Under the pieces are notes generated by a model. It was not told the DNA's origin and did not search any database. It saw nothing but the letters and a program-made list of their open reading frames with translations. Positions 16,700 to 25,268 of a stretch of DNA of 64,000 nucleotides are shown here, piece by piece. Numbering within the stretch: the first letter of the stretch is position 1; every line of letters begins with the position of its first letter. The translations under genes were made by a program, and so were the position numbers. The stretch is taken from the NCBI GenBank assembly GCA_963848375.1, contig CAWKDK010000029.1, positions 186,001 to 250,000 of the forward strand, read 5' to 3'. This DNA comes from JAJPJE01 sp963848375. GTDB taxonomy: Bacteria > Acidobacteriota > Terriglobia > Terriglobales > Acidobacteriaceae.

Positions 16700-17686
16700 C
16701 TAAAGCAAGCGGGTCCGAAAGACATCAGCCGCAGATGGCAGATCTGCTGAAAGGAACGCGTTTTTGCCGAACTTCACAGAGCTGCCGAAATCGTTCACAA
16801 GTTCGGAAATAGCTTTGGACTTTACTGGGGAGTAGATGTGCTGAAACGCGAACCCCGCTATTAACTCATTCACGCGCCGGACGTCGTTCGGCGACACTGT
16901 GCGTCGATCGTGCCCCCGGTACCCCATAGCGAGGCAGAGCCTTGGGTTCAATGGGAAAAAGACTCTGACCCCGGGATAACCAAAACCAAACCCAGGGGCG
17001 AGTTCTTGATGGTCTTGGCCTGCCGGCAGTCCCGTAGCAACGGGGCAGTCAGAAGTGATGAATTCTGCGCCGTCGGGCGCGTCCCAAAACTGCCACGGCT
17101 TGTTAAAAATCACTTGTGCGGTATGCTCGCCGCTTTCGACGAAGCTGCGCAGAAATGCGTTCTTGCCCTCTGTCCAATCCTCGCTCTTTGCGGCAATGTT
17201 GAGAGCGGCATCATGGATTTCCTGCACCGAGACGGCCCTAGATGCTGCCTTTGAATATCGCTCGGATAGTGTCTTTACTAAAGTCTCGTCAGAGAATGTC
17301 TGGGGCAGCTCTTGGCAGCTTTTCTTATAGAGATCGATGGATGCGTCTCGTTTCGCCTTTGATCGTGCAAAGAGAAGCCCCGCGTACAGAGCTATTACAG
17401 ATCGTGATTGCTGATCCCAGCAGAAACATCGGTGGCGCAAGAGCGGAAAGAGCTCGTGAGCCGTGTATTCAAATTCGGCAAGGCTGTTTTCTAACGACTC
17501 GTCAATCGATCCATCTGGTCTGACGAATGCGAAGTAACCGTTCTCTACGCCTTCTGCTTTAGGGGCAGCTCGGCGCGGTTGTTTGCCCTTTTCGTAAACG
17601 AAGAATCGTCCAGTTTCGTCGCGCGCCTTCTTCTTTATGGCGAATTGCTCCAAATAGGCCTTCGGGATTATGTGTGACCCGATCAT
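16700..17686 (-). CDS. DUF4238 domain-containing protein
   Basis: The 328-residue product opens with MIGSHIIPKAYLEQF, the diagnostic HxIPKxYL motif of DUF4238. It later has QVIFNKPWQFWDAP, EFITSDCPV and FFPLNPRLCLAMGY, the second conserved block. The family has no proven activity; it is often found near mobile elements. AGAGG precedes the ATG at 17686. The gene lies between two REP palindromes, downstream of a rayT-type transposase and on the same strand, so it may have arrived with it or been fixed next to it. Confidence 0.88.
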   Translation of the reverse strand: MIGSHIIPKAYLEQFAIKKKARDETGRFFVYEKGKQPRRAAPKAEGVENGYFAFVRPDGSIDESLENSLAEFEYTAHELFPLLRHRCFCWDQQSRSVIALYAGLLFARSKAKRDASIDLYKKSCQELPQTFSDETLVKTLSERYSKAASRAVSVQEIHDAALNIAAKSEDWTEGKNAFLRSFVESGEHTAQVIFNKPWQFWDAPDGAEFITSDCPVATGLPAGQDHQELAPGFGFGYPGVRVFFPLNPRLCLAMGYRGHDRRTVSPNDVRRVNELIAGFAFQHIYSPVKSKAISELVNDFGSSVKFGKNAFLSADLPSAADVFRTRLL

Positions 17687-17707
17687 CTTAACCTCTGACA
17701 AGAGTCT

Positions 17708-17749
17708 GGTGCTCCAGGTTCGCGTCCCTCGGTTGGACGCTAACCTGGG
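17708..17749 (+). repeat. REP palindrome at the 3' end of rayT
   Basis: GGTGCTCCAGGTTCGCG, loop TCCCTCGGTTGGA, CGCTAACCTGGG. The TAG stop of the transposase gene (17740-17742 on the minus strand) falls inside it. Confidence 0.85.
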
Positions 17750-18291
17750 ATGAGAAATGTTCTCACCGGTCCACCTGTGAGTTTCGTCTCGCGATCGCGT
17801 GCTGTCCACTCCGACTCGATCTCCACCACGCCGTTCTCCCGCAGCGCATAGTGACGAAAACTGCTCCACTTCCAATCACTGGGTTCTTTCACTAGTCCAC
17901 GTTTCACCGGATTCCGATGCAGGTATCGCAGCTTGACCGCGAACTCCTCTGCGTCTCTAACATTCCTGTCGTAGTAACGCTTTTGCCAGAAAGATTTCGG
18001 TTCCACCGCTCCTCTTCGACTCCGAACTCGCTTCGCAAACGATAACTTCAGGTAGTGGATCGCATTGGCCAGCGTCTCGTTTGCGGGCTCACTCAGGAGC
18101 AGGTGTACATGCTCGGGCATGACCACATATCCGTAAATGCACATGGAAAATCGGCGGCGCATCCGTTCGAGACAGAGCACGAAGAGATCGTAATCTTCGG
18201 CGCAAGAGAAATTTGGCTGGCGACGATAACAACTGAATGTAACGAAGTGAGACTGTCCGGATTGATGGAAGCGCCGGAGATCGCGGGTCAC
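17740..18291 (-). CDS. REP-associated tyrosine transposase (Y1_Tnp, RAYT)
   Basis: The 183-residue product is a complete IS200/IS605-like single-domain HUH nuclease. It starts MTRDLRRFHQSGQSHFVTF, has the HUH motif His61-Val-His63 within MPEHVHLLL, and a tyrosine pair at about 106-107 in FWQKRYYDRNV, then LRYLHRNPVKRGLV and DWKWSSFRHY. RAYTs cut and move REP palindromes. REP copies in inverted orientation lie at both ends (17708 and 18338), making this a self-contained unit. Confidence 0.95.
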   Translation of the reverse strand: MTRDLRRFHQSGQSHFVTFSCYRRQPNFSCAEDYDLFVLCLERMRRRFSMCIYGYVVMPEHVHLLLSEPANETLANAIHYLKLSFAKRVRSRRGAVEPKSFWQKRYYDRNVRDAEEFAVKLRYLHRNPVKRGLVKEPSDWKWSSFRHYALRENGVVEIESEWTARDRETKLTGGPVRTFLIPG

Positions 18292-18337
18292 GGACGAAAA
18301 TTACACCGCTTCGGAGTAGACACGCAGTGACGTACAT

Positions 18338-18375
18338 CCCCAGGTTAGCCCAAAAGAGGGGCGAACCTGGGGCAC
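18338..18375 (-). repeat. REP palindrome upstream of rayT
   Basis: CCCCAGGTTAGCCC-AAAAGAG-GGGCGAACCTGGGGCACC is oriented opposite to the copy at 17708, so the two bracket the transposase gene. It ends in the GGGGCACC tail shared with the wider repeat family. Confidence 0.85.
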
Positions 18376-18537
18376 CAAAGCTGGCGAATCCGTCCACTCA
18401 TCACACCCTCATGTTCGCAATGTCACACACCGTGACTATCGCGCAATCTTGTCAAGCCCCCTAATTGCGTAACTCGCTCGCAGCACGAGACTTCCGCGTG
18501 TCATGTTTCCCCTCAAAATCTGCTATGCTGGATATAG

Positions 18538-18582
18538 AAGCTCGGAATTGAGGCGATCACCGCCTTTTTCCGGGCTTTTTGC
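18538..18582 (+). terminator. Nested stem-loop, possible end of a small RNA
   Basis: The outer stem AAGCTCGGAA/TTCCGGGCTT encloses an inner hairpin GAGGCGATCACCGCCTT, and the structure is followed by TTTTGCTTTT. No coding gene on the plus strand ends nearby, so it may terminate a small RNA or a long leader. Confidence 0.45.
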
Positions 18583-18884
18583 TTTTGCGGCCAGACTGAT
18601 CGACTGAGAAACCGATCGACTTCCGACATAAGTCGTTTGTTTCCCGCTATGAACGTGTAAGTGCTTGCGGCTGCGCTATCTACCGCGCCACCGCCCGTAA
18701 CCCCTTTGTTTTCCGCTAAGGGAGGGGGGAGGGGGTCCCCCTAAAAGAAAGGAACGAATGTCACAAACCTAAACGCAAGGTCTCTCGACTCGGAGCGCGT
18801 CTGTATCGCGCTCCTCGCTCGAAATGACAGACGTGATTTGCAGTGATGAAATTGATGTTCGTGGCAGCGCAATCTTTCAAGTCC

Positions 18885-18963
18885 TGTCATTCCGAGCGAC
18901 CGTCCGCTGAGGGTTTGGCGATCCCCGTAGTTGGGATCGCGCGGACGCGAGTCGAGAAACCTT
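18885..18963 (+). repeat. TGTCATTCCGAGCG-type interspersed repeat
   Basis: It starts TGTCATTCCGAGCGACCGTCC, has GATCCCCGTAGTTGGGATC inside, and ends CGCGAGTCGAGAAACC. It is homologous to 16440-16514. A shorter inverted relative is at 18775-18830. Confidence 0.7.
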
Positions 18964-19018
18964 GCGCTTCTTGCTTTCCCACATAAGCGCCGTCCCATTC
19001 AAATATCCCCCCAAAAGA

Positions 19019-19046
19019 AAAAGCTCAGCTTGCGCTGAGCTTTTCT
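19019..19046 (-). terminator. Rho-independent terminator of nrdJ
   Basis: The stem AAAAGCTCAGC/GCTGAGCTTTT has a TTGC loop. Read leftward it follows the nrdJ stop by about 50 bases and ends in a T-rich run. Confidence 0.75.
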
Positions 19047-19094
19047 CACCTCCGGTCCGGAACTCACACTAATGTTCCGTCCACAGAGCTCGTT

Positions 19095-22091
19095 CTAACT
19101 GCATCCCGATGTTGATCCGCAACTCATGCAACGGTAGCAACTGCCGTTACGCGTCATGATGGCGCCGCAGACGTGGCAACTGGGCGCATCGCCCATGTCC
19201 ACCAACTCTTTCAGCGCATCGCTGGCGTGATACTTGCCACCAGCTGCTGGACGTTTGTCGGTAGTCGGTGCCGGAGCAACGGCCGGAGCTTCTTCGACCG
19301 CCTGGATCGCGGCGATCGGCTTCGGACGCAGACCCTCGAACAGCTCTCCCTGACGGCCTTCGACGAAGCGCAACTGCAGCCAGCGGAAGATGTAGTCCAT
19401 GATCGACTTGGCATAGCCGATGTCGGAGTTGTTGGTCCAGCCGCTGGGCTCGAAGCGCGTGTGCGCGAACTTGTCGCACAACAGCTTCAAGGGCACGCCG
19501 TGCTGCAAGGCGATGGAGATGGCGAGCGCGAAGGAGTCCATGAGTCCGCTGACGGTGGATCCTTCTTTCGCCATGGTGATGAAGATCTCGCCGGGCTCTC
19601 CGCCGGGATACATGCCCACGGTGATGTAGCCTTCGTGGCCTCCGATGGAGAACTTGTGCGTGATCGATGCGCGCTCCTGGTGGAGGCGGTGACGAACCGC
19701 ACTCGGCGGATGATCGGCATCAGCCTGATCGACGGGACCCGTGGGTTTCGCGGCTGCGGCCGGCTGCGCCACGTCATCCTTGGTGGATTCGGCGGTCTTG
19801 GTTCCGGCAGCGGAGAGCGGCTGCGCCTTCTTGCATCCATCGCGATAGATGGCGACGGCCTTCAGTCCGAGACGCCAGGCCTGCATGTAGGCATCGGCAA
19901 TATCGTCGACCGATGCATTCTCAGGCAGGTTGACGGTCTTGGAGATGGCTCCGGAGATGAAAGGCTGCGTGGCGGCCATCATCTTCAGATGTCCCATGTA
20001 GGCGATGGAGCGCGTGCCCTTCGCGGGCTTGAAGGAGCAATCGAAGACAGGCAGATGCTCTTCCTTGACGTGCGGCGCGCCTTCGATGGTGCCAGTGGCG
20101 TCGATGTAGCTGACGATGGCGTTGGTCTGGTCGCTGGTGTAGCCGAGCTTGAAGAGCGCGGCCGGGACCGTGTTGTTCACGATCTTGATCATGCCGCCGC
20201 CGACCAGCTTCTTGTACTTCACCAGCGCGAGGTCAGGCTCGATGCCAGTTGTGTCGCAGTCCATCATGAAGCCGATGGTGCCGGTGGGCGCGAGCACAGT
20301 GACCTGCGAGTTGCGATATCCGTGCTTCTCGCCGTGAGAGAGCGCTTCGTCCCAAGTGGCCTTGGCGCCTTCAATCACCGCGGTGGGAACGTTCTTCGCA
20401 TTGATGTTGTTCACCGAAGCGCGGTGCATGCGAATGACGTCGAGGAACGGCTCGCGATTGTAGTAGAAGCCCGGGCAAGCGCCTCCGGTGACGGAGATGC
20501 GCTCCTTCAGGAACTCGGAAGCGGGCGCAAGCGGCGGGCACTGCTCGGCGATGATCGACGACTGCTTGTAGGCTTCGCCGCACATGATGGCGGTGACGCA
20601 GGCAGCGTAGTCGCGTCCGGCGTCGGAGTCGTAGGGCAAACCGGCGGCCATGAGCAGCGCGCCGAGGTTGGCGTAACCGAGTCCGAGGGGACGATAGTCA
20701 TGCGAGTTGGTCATGATCGATTCAGTCGGATAACCGGCGAAGTCGACCAGGATTTCCTGCGCGGTGATGAGCACGTCGACGGCGTAGCGATAGCTCTCGA
20801 CGTCGAAAGTACCGTTGGGGGAGGCGAACTTCATCAGATTGAGCGACGCCAGGTTGCAGGCCGAGTCGTCGAGGAACATGTACTCGGAGCAAGGATTCGA
20901 GGCGTTGATGCGCGCCGTGTTCTTCGACGTGTGCCACCGGTTGATGGTGGTGTCGAACTGCATGCCGGGATCGCCGCAGCGCCAGGTCGCGTCGGAGAGC
21001 TTGTTGAGCAGCTCTTTCGCGTAGAAGGTCTGCATCGGGCGGCCGCCTTTGACGGCCTTGGTCTGGAAGGTGTCGTTGCGCTCGACGGCGACCATGAATT
21101 CGTCGTTCACGCGCACGGAGTTGTTGGCGTTCTGGAAGAAGACGGAGCTGTAGGCTTCCGAGTCGGGACCGCTGGAGTCGTAACCGGCTCCGGCAAGCGC
21201 CCACGCCTTGGCTTCTTCCTTCGACTTGCACTCGATGAAGTCGATGATGTCGGGATGGTCGACGTTGAGGATGACCATCTTGGCAGCGCGACGCGTCTTG
21301 CCACCGGACTTGATGACGCCGGCGAAGGCGTCGAATCCCTTCATGAAGCTGAGCGGACCGCTGGCCGTGCCACCGCCGCTGAGACCTTCTGTCGAGGAGC
21401 GCAGCGGAGACAGGTTGGTTCCGGTACCGGATCCCCACTTGAAGAGCATGCCTTCGGTCTTCGCGAGCGTGAGGATGGAGTCGAGCGAATCGTGCACGGA
21501 GTTGATGAAGCAGGCCGAGCACTGCGGATGCGTGTAGCCGGTCTTGGTGAACTCGACGCGGCCGACTGCCGGGTTCCAGTGCCAGTTCTGGCCGTCAGAG
21601 TTGGGCTCGATGCGGTCGCATCCGACGTTGAACCAGACGGGCGAGTTGAAAGCGGCCATCTGATGCAGCAGGATGTGCGCGAGCTCGTCGTGGAAGATGG
21701 CAGCGTCATCAGCCGAGCGGAAGTAGCCGCCCGTCATGCCCCAGTCGCGGATGGTCTCGGCGACGCGAGTGATCAGCGCGCGCACACCGGATTCGCGCTC
21801 AGGCGTATCGAGCGTGCCATGCAGATATTTGCTGGCAACGATGTTGGTGGCGGTCATCGACCAGTCTTTGGGCGACTCGACATTTTTCTGCTCGAAGATC
21901 ACGTTGCCTTTGGAGTCGGTGATCTGAGCGGTGCGCATTTCCCACTCCACGGTTTCGTAGGGAGAAACGCCGGCTTTCGAGAAGTAACGGCGGAAGGTGA
22001 GGCCAGGGGACTTCTTCTTGTCGACTTTAGGCGCAGCGGCGCTAACTGCGGAGTCGGTGGAAACGGTGGTGGTGGTTTTAACTTCCGACAT
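19095..22091 (-). CDS. nrdJ: Adenosylcobalamin-dependent (class II) ribonucleoside-diphosphate reductase
   Basis: The 998-residue enzyme makes deoxyribonucleotides using B12 and no oxygen. Visible features are the N-terminal LTFRRYFSKAGVSPYE, the AFNSPVWFNVG substrate region, the active-site NPCSE motif (Asn, radical Cys, Glu) in the central barrel, LAPTGTIGFMMDCDTTGIEPD (split by loops), and a C-terminal Cys-rich tail CHVCGAIM...CYRCMSCGSTSGCS that probably re-reduces the active site or binds zinc. Length and domain order are typical of the long NrdJ group. GAGGAG lies 10 bases before the ATG. No class I genes are in the window. Confidence 0.96.
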   Translation of the reverse strand: MSEVKTTTTVSTDSAVSAAAPKVDKKKSPGLTFRRYFSKAGVSPYETVEWEMRTAQITDSKGNVIFEQKNVESPKDWSMTATNIVASKYLHGTLDTPERESGVRALITRVAETIRDWGMTGGYFRSADDAAIFHDELAHILLHQMAAFNSPVWFNVGCDRIEPNSDGQNWHWNPAVGRVEFTKTGYTHPQCSACFINSVHDSLDSILTLAKTEGMLFKWGSGTGTNLSPLRSSTEGLSGGGTASGPLSFMKGFDAFAGVIKSGGKTRRAAKMVILNVDHPDIIDFIECKSKEEAKAWALAGAGYDSSGPDSEAYSSVFFQNANNSVRVNDEFMVAVERNDTFQTKAVKGGRPMQTFYAKELLNKLSDATWRCGDPGMQFDTTINRWHTSKNTARINASNPCSEYMFLDDSACNLASLNLMKFASPNGTFDVESYRYAVDVLITAQEILVDFAGYPTESIMTNSHDYRPLGLGYANLGALLMAAGLPYDSDAGRDYAACVTAIMCGEAYKQSSIIAEQCPPLAPASEFLKERISVTGGACPGFYYNREPFLDVIRMHRASVNNINAKNVPTAVIEGAKATWDEALSHGEKHGYRNSQVTVLAPTGTIGFMMDCDTTGIEPDLALVKYKKLVGGGMIKIVNNTVPAALFKLGYTSDQTNAIVSYIDATGTIEGAPHVKEEHLPVFDCSFKPAKGTRSIAYMGHLKMMAATQPFISGAISKTVNLPENASVDDIADAYMQAWRLGLKAVAIYRDGCKKAQPLSAAGTKTAESTKDDVAQPAAAAKPTGPVDQADADHPPSAVRHRLHQERASITHKFSIGGHEGYITVGMYPGGEPGEIFITMAKEGSTVSGLMDSFALAISIALQHGVPLKLLCDKFAHTRFEPSGWTNNSDIGYAKSIMDYIFRWLQLRFVEGRQGELFEGLRPKPIAAIQAVEEAPAVAPAPTTDKRPAAGGKYHASDALKELVDMGDAPSCHVCGAIMTRNGSCYRCMSCGSTSGCS

Positions 22092-22341
22092 CTTCTCGAA
22101 TCTCCTCGACAGGTCAAAACGGTTGAAGCCTGCCTGCTCCGCGCGGCGCGTATTCGCGTCCGTCCAGCCGCGGAGAGGTACCTGACAAAAGCGGCGCTTG
22201 CAAATGGTTTTGGGAGCTACGGCGGGCCTGAGTCCGTCCCGACTGCCCATCCCCCGGCAGGTGGTTGGCCTGCCCCTGGCTCACGACTTCCGGATGAAAA
22301 AAGGAGCGTCCGGAAGGATGCTTCGTGTGCTTGGGATGCTG
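22092..22341 (-). other. About 240-base structured leader of nrdJ
   Basis: Between the predicted promoter and the nrdJ ATG lies a long untranslated leader. It contains a CTTCCGGA...TCCGGAAG hairpin and a GGCAGG/CCTGCC hairpin. I looked for the cobalamin-riboswitch B12 box and did not find a convincing match. The structure is seen; any regulatory role is conjecture. Confidence 0.4.
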
Positions 22342-22370
22342 AAATTACGCCTGTATGTTGGGTGTGTCAA
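22342..22370 (-). promoter_or_regulatory. Sigma-70 promoter of nrdJ
   Basis: On the minus strand TTGACA (22365-22370) and TAATTT (22342-22347) are spaced by exactly 17 bases, reading toward nrdJ. Confidence 0.65.
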
Positions 22371-22376
22371 GACCCA

Positions 22377-22397
22377 TGTACTACATATTGTAGTACA
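22377..22397. promoter_or_regulatory. Perfect palindromic operator upstream of nrdJ (NrdR-box-like)
   Basis: TGTACTACA-TAT-TGTAGTACA is a perfect 9-bp inverted repeat directly upstream of the -35 element. Its central CTACATATTGTAG resembles NrdR boxes, which control ribonucleotide reductase genes. Only one copy is seen, whereas NrdR usually binds a pair, so the assignment is tentative. Confidence 0.55.
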
Positions 22398-22688
22398 TAT
22401 ACTTAACGCGCGCGATTCCGTGACTCTTCGGGTAACAGCTTTTTGCATGCTGAAATTTCCTGTGAAGCTGCGGTTCTAAGTCCAGTGTCCGCAATAACTT
22501 GGCTGGCTGAAGCTTTGTAGAACAACTGTTGCGACTTTATTAATAAAGGAGCGCGGGGTCAATTCAACATTAATGGTGCAACGGCAGATTTCTGTGGAAT
22601 TCCTGTGTGGGATTGGGGCGGAAATGAGAAGAGGGAAGGAAAGGATGTGGAAGGGCAGATCTGTTCACGTACAATCCCGGGCCACGAT

Positions 22689-23504
22689 GTGAATTGGAGG
22701 GAAAGATGGCGACTGCGGCGCCTCGCGAACGTACCCAAGAAACGTTTTCAGAAGACTCGTCAGAGCCTTCGGGAAACGGCCGTGAAGGTGTTCATCAAGA
22801 GAGCCAAGCACTGGTTCCCGTTTGTCGGCGCACTCGTGGTGTTCGCGACGTTCATTGTGAAAGAAGGGATTCGCGACAATCTCAAAGATGTGGTGAGTGC
22901 CTTCGAAAATGCGCAAACCACTTTCGCGTTGCGCGATCAGAACGTGCGAATGACGACGATGCTGACGGAGATACGCACGCGCGTGGTTGCGTTGAACGAC
23001 AAATCGTTGCCGAAGGTGCCGGTTGGGGTTTGGCGCGTGAGCCAGGCATATGCCGGCGTCGAACAGACAAGGGAGACAGTCGAACTGCTGGGGCAGTCGC
23101 TGGAGACGATCACGCCACTCGCGCAGAAGCTACCGAAAGATGAGAAGCGAGACGCCGAACTCATCGAGTGCACGAAGCTGCTGGCGCAGACTCGCGATGA
23201 TTACCTCAAGACGGAGACCGTACTCAAAGACATTCTCACGCGCGCGCAGTCTTCGAAGCGCGACCTGACCAAAGAAGATGAGCAGCGGGCAGCGAGCGTG
23301 GCGGGGGCATATATCGCGGTGGAGCAGCAGGCGGCGGTCAGGATCGCGGCGCTAGAGTCGGGCGTGCTGAGCGAGGCTCCGAAGTATAGGGAAGAGCAAG
23401 AGCGCCGATACGCGTGGTGGAACAATAAGAGCTACTGGCTGTACTCAATAGGTTGGGGACTGGGGTTGATCGGGAAGATCTACGGAGTAGACGCCGGCGC
23501 ATAG
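22689..23504 (+). CDS. Membrane-anchored coiled-coil protein of unknown function, start region probably frameshifted
   Basis: The frame-3 product has one transmembrane segment (HWFPFVGALVVFATFIV), a long helical region with heptad-like repeats, and a Trp-rich C-terminal hydrophobic segment (YAWWNNKSYWLYSIGWG). The only good ribosome site, GGAGGG at about 22695, precedes an ATG at 22706 in a different frame (MATAAPRERTQ). Joining that start to this frame needs one extra base removed near 22735. Without that, the start would be the weak GTG at 22689. No family was recognised. Confidence 0.6.
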   Translation: MNWRERWRLRRLANVPKKRFQKTRQSLRETAVKVFIKRAKHWFPFVGALVVFATFIVKEGIRDNLKDVVSAFENAQTTFALRDQNVRMTTMLTEIRTRVVALNDKSLPKVPVGVWRVSQAYAGVEQTRETVELLGQSLETITPLAQKLPKDEKRDAELIECTKLLAQTRDDYLKTETVLKDILTRAQSSKRDLTKEDEQRAASVAGAYIAVEQQAAVRIAALESGVLSEAPKYREEQERRYAWWNNKSYWLYSIGWGLGLIGKIYGVDAGA

Positions 23505-23587
23505 GCCGCGATTTGAGCGAAGATTATTTCGAATCGGAAACGCAAGGTCGGAATGACAGCCTCGAAATTTGGGATCGGGTGAGCGCC

Positions 23588-24043
23588 TTACTTAGCGACT
23601 GCTTCTGTCTTCGGTGTTTTGTCTGTTTTGAAGCTGATCACCGTGTATGTGGCCGGAATACTGCCGGCGTTCCTGGTTGCGTGCAGTTCATTGGACGCTT
23701 CGAAGATGATCGATCCGGGACCGGCCTTCACCCATTGGCCATTGGAGAGCGTTTCCACGGTGCCCTCGCGGAGGATGATCACTTCTTCGTTCGGATGTTT
23801 GTGCGGCGGGTGCGAGGCCTGTCCGGGATTGAGCGTAGTCACGTGCATCTCGAGTTCATCGAGTGTCGCAGTGGGTCCGCGAAAGACGGAGCGGATCGAT
23901 CCCTGCGGGGTCGGTTTTTCTACCATCGAGTTCCAGTTGAAAACCGTGGAATGCAGAACGGGCGTTTGAGCGGCGAGCGCTAACGCGCAAAGGGTTGCGA
24001 TGACGGCGAGTGCGGCGACCTTAAGATCTCGCGGTGTGATCAT
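23588..24043 (-). CDS. Secreted cupin-domain protein
   Basis: The 151-residue product has a signal peptide (to about residue 25, ALAAQ) and one cupin barrel: motif 1 HPPHKHPNEEVIILREG and motif 2 with GPGSIIFEASNELHATRN. The metal ligands His/His/Glu and the second-motif His are present. Single-domain secreted cupins may bind small molecules or metals; no substrate is evident. Confidence 0.87.
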   Translation of the reverse strand: MITPRDLKVAALAVIATLCALALAAQTPVLHSTVFNWNSMVEKPTPQGSIRSVFRGPTATLDELEMHVTTLNPGQASHPPHKHPNEEVIILREGTVETLSNGQWVKAGPGSIIFEASNELHATRNAGSIPATYTVISFKTDKTPKTEAVAK

Positions 24044-24174
24044 CTCGTATCCTTAGAATGAAGTGGTCTCGCAGTATACGGCAACTACATTGGACTGATG
24101 GCCCATTCAAGGCTTCGGTCGGTTTGAGTGGGGTGTCGCGAATAGCTTTTTTGAGACGCCAGGGAGGATGGCAG

Positions 24175-24696
24175 TTGGACTCAGTCAAAGATTTGCGCGG
24201 GGAAATGATTCGTGTGCGCCGAAAGATGTCCGATGAAGACACACGGGCATTTCTGAAGGGCGAAAAGATCGCGTATGTTGGGACCGTGGACGCGAACGGT
24301 TGGCCGTATGTGATCCCGCTTACTTATATCTATCAGGGCGACGATTTTTTGTGGCTGCATACGGGTGCGCATCAGGGACATTTCGTGACGAACCTGGAGC
24401 GGAACCCGCGCGTGTGCGTGACCGTGGGCGAGATCGGCGGTATGGAGACGTCCGGCGAGTATCTCTGCGATGGGTCACAGCTTTATGGCAGCGTTGTCGT
24501 TTTCGGCGAGATCACGATCATTCGCGGCGACGAGAAGATAAAGAACTGGTTCTTTGATCGACTGCGCGAGAAGTATGTGCCGCAGGAGGTTTCGGCGCAG
24601 CTCAGTTCGGAATATCCCGATATCGGCAAGATCATCGTGTATCGGGTTGCGATTGAAAAGATGACCGGCAAGCGGAGCAGCGGGGTGGGGCACTAG
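24175..24696 (+). CDS. Pyridoxamine 5'-phosphate oxidase-like flavin-binding protein
   Basis: The product has the split-barrel FMN-binding pattern: AFLKGEKIAYVGTVDANGWPYVIPLTYIY, then LWLHTGAHQGHFVTNL and RVCVTVGEIG. It resembles the pyridoxamine oxidase/nitroimidazole-resistance (NimA) subgroup rather than true PdxH. A TTG at 24175 with GGAGG 7 bases upstream is preferred; an ATG at 24205 is the alternative. Confidence 0.85.
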   Translation: MDSVKDLRGEMIRVRRKMSDEDTRAFLKGEKIAYVGTVDANGWPYVIPLTYIYQGDDFLWLHTGAHQGHFVTNLERNPRVCVTVGEIGGMETSGEYLCDGSQLYGSVVVFGEITIIRGDEKIKNWFFDRLREKYVPQEVSAQLSSEYPDIGKIIVYRVAIEKMTGKRSSGVGH

Positions 24697-24747
24697 ACGT
24701 ATCCTTGTAGTAGCGAACAAAAAACGAAAGTGCTAGAATCTGCGGTC

Positions 24748-24972
24748 ATGGCCCGGCGTCCTGACTTCAAGGAGCAACAAGAAGAGATCCTCAGCCGGGA
24801 AGAACTGAAAACCCTCAGGCAGCAGCTTGCGCATCTGAGCGTCGGTCACGTCCGTGATTTTTACGAGCGAGCGTACTACCGCTGCCGGATGACGAGCAGC
24901 AAGTTTCCTTCAGCGCGATCGATCCAGGAACTGGTGCAGGCGTGGAAGCTGCTGAGAAGGTGGAGGCGCTAG
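24748..24972 (+). CDS. Small basic helical protein of unknown function
   Basis: The 74-residue product (MARRPDFKEQQEEILSREEL) is helical, rich in Arg and Lys, and ends VQAWKLLRRWRR. No domain is recognised. It follows the flavin-protein gene in the same direction by about 50 bases. The charge and helical pattern support a real gene, moderately. Confidence 0.5.
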   Translation: MARRPDFKEQQEEILSREELKTLRQQLAHLSVGHVRDFYERAYYRCRMTSSKFPSARSIQELVQAWKLLRRWRR

Positions 24973-25268
24973 CCAAATTACCATTTCGTCTAGATTCGAG
25001 TTCATCCGTCTGTTAGTCCATTCAGTCTGTTAATTGAACCGAAGGCTGTCGCAGTGTGTTTCGTTGCTGAAATGCATAGATGGATTCGCTGCGCTCACCA
25101 TGACCTCGAGGTCGGGGACGCTTCGGGTGAGGGGCGCTTCCAGGTAGAGGACGCTTCGTATGAGGGATGCAGCTGAGCCTGCGTGCGCGAATTCAAATAA
25201 GGAAAACTTGTCCACGAATGACAGCTGCAACGAATGACCAAGCTGCTGCCGCGGCGTCCAACAGGATT

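Larger units (their letters stand above)
18376..19018. other. Long non-coding region with repeats and a terminator-like structure
   Basis: This stretch holds a nested stem-loop (18538-18582), purine-rich tracts near 18718-18750, and an inverted pair of CGAGCG repeats (18775-18830 and 18885-18963). The only open frame here, on the minus strand at 18741-18998, is built from those repeats and is not supported as a gene. Confidence 0.65.

Noticed and set aside
18741..18998. An 85-codon minus-strand frame
   Set aside because: It is composed of two interspersed repeats and shows no protein-like pattern.
22092..22341. Cobalamin riboswitch upstream of nrdJ
   Set aside because: I could not place the B12 box or a GCCACTG-type core; only ordinary hairpins are seen. 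A covariance search would settle it.
19173..22406. A 1077-codon open frame antisense to nrdJ
   Set aside because: Its composition mirrors nrdJ codon bias (rich in Arg, His, Gly, Val), it has no recognisable domain, and it exists only because of the third-position GC bias of nrdJ.
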